Shown one piece after another: positions 63,671 to 64,000 of a stretch of 64,000 nucleotides of DNA. The position numbers and the translations under genes are program-made. The notes below the pieces were generated by a model that worked only from the letters and a program-made list of their open reading frames with translations, ran no database searches and was not told the origin of the DNA. The stretch's first letter is position 1. Each line of letters begins with the position of its first letter. This DNA is from Aquimarina mycalae (GTDB lineage: Bacteria > Bacteroidota > Bacteroidia > Flavobacteriales > Flavobacteriaceae). The stretch is taken from contig NZ_JARYGY010000005.1 in NCBI RefSeq assembly GCF_029906345.1, positions 124,001 to 188,000 of the forward strand, written 5' to 3'.

Positions 63671-64000
63671 ATGAAGATTTTTTTAATCACACTTACAGTA
63701 TTATTTACATTCCAAATATCATCCGCGCAGGAGCAATCAGAGATACCTCCTAGGGATATTAATAAAAATGAGTTTAGCATAAATCCAATAAATATTATTG
63801 CATTTGGTGCATTAGACTTATCCTATGAAAGAGTTATAAGTAATAACACTAGTATCGGAATTAATGCATTTTATAGATTAAGTGATAATATAGACACAGA
63901 TGGTGATATTATTGATCGAGATGGAATTTTTGATAAGGAATTAGCGCTTACCATACAATACAAATATTTCTTTGGTAGAAGAATTGCCAGAGGGTTTTAT
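63671..64000 (+). CDS. Small outer-membrane beta-barrel protein 2 (cut by right window edge)
   Basis: 110 residues are visible from the ATG at 63671, which begins a good signal peptide (MKIFLITLTVLFTFQISSAQ); an in-frame ATG at 63650 adds seven polar residues and is less likely. It is a clear paralogue of the preceding gene: PPRDINKNEFSINPINIIAF matches PRRDIKKNEISINPFNIVAF, and FDKELALTIQYKYFFGRRIA matches FDKEIAFTTRFKYFFGNRVA. The long Asp run of paralogue 1 is replaced by spaced Asp (DNIDTDGDIID). The rest lies outside the window. Confidence 0.8.
   Translation, partial: MKIFLITLTVLFTFQISSAQEQSEIPPRDINKNEFSINPINIIAFGALDLSYERVISNNTSIGINAFYRLSDNIDTDGDIIDRDGIFDKELALTIQYKYFFGRRIARGFY

Overview
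The window is AT-rich DNA from a member of the Bacteroidota, most likely a marine Flavobacteriaceae of the Aquimarina kind. The evidence is a type IX secretion gene (porQ), TAnnTTTG-type promoter elements, almost no Shine-Dalgarno sequences, several TTG starts, head-GIN and DUF4097 surface proteins, and flavobacterial-style exopolysaccharide (EPS) genes. No rRNA, tRNA, CRISPR array, insertion sequence or integrase was seen.

Layout. 1-4.9 kb holds housekeeping genes: porQ (cut by the left edge), a stand-alone mreB paralogue and lon. 5.1-8.1 kb is a cell-envelope signalling operon: an ECF sigma factor, its likely anti-sigma partner, and two repeat-rich exported proteins. 8.2-55.8 kb is one large Wzx/Wzy-type EPS locus, almost all on the minus strand. 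56.1-64 kb returns to ordinary metabolism: a fused alpha/beta 2-oxoacid dehydrogenase E1, a 2OG-Fe(II) oxygenase, a SUI1 factor, a DUF1835 protein, a nucleoside phosphorylase, a small membrane protein missed by length cut-offs, a solute-binding-like protein, and two tandem outer-membrane proteins (the second cut by the right edge).

The EPS locus. Control and export come first: CpsB-type phosphatase, Wzc-type tyrosine kinase and Wza-type lipoprotein. Sugar-nucleotide genes resemble the bacillosamine route (PglF-, PglE- and PglD-like proteins) and the UDP-GalNAc-uronate route (TviB/TviC-like). Two small PglC-type phosphoglycosyltransferases could start the repeat unit, six glycosyltransferases could extend it, an EpsG-like protein could polymerise it and a Wzx flippase could move it. 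A secreted beta-helix lipoprotein could cut or epimerise it.

What stands out is the density of decoration genes. There are four MBOAT acyltransferases, each next to an SGNH-like partner. One pair sits in a complete four-gene unit (adenylation enzyme, carrier protein, MBOAT, SGNH) laid out like the Gram-positive dlt operon. A second adenylation/carrier pair has no MBOAT and instead neighbours GNAT-, FemAB- and PglD-like transferases. There is also a PglD-flavoprotein fusion, a QueC-like PP-loop ATPase beside a pyruvyltransferase, and a CapK-like adenylate-forming enzyme. I infer an exopolysaccharide modified by at least two carrier-protein routes, perhaps with amino acids. The genes are seen directly; the chemistry is inference.
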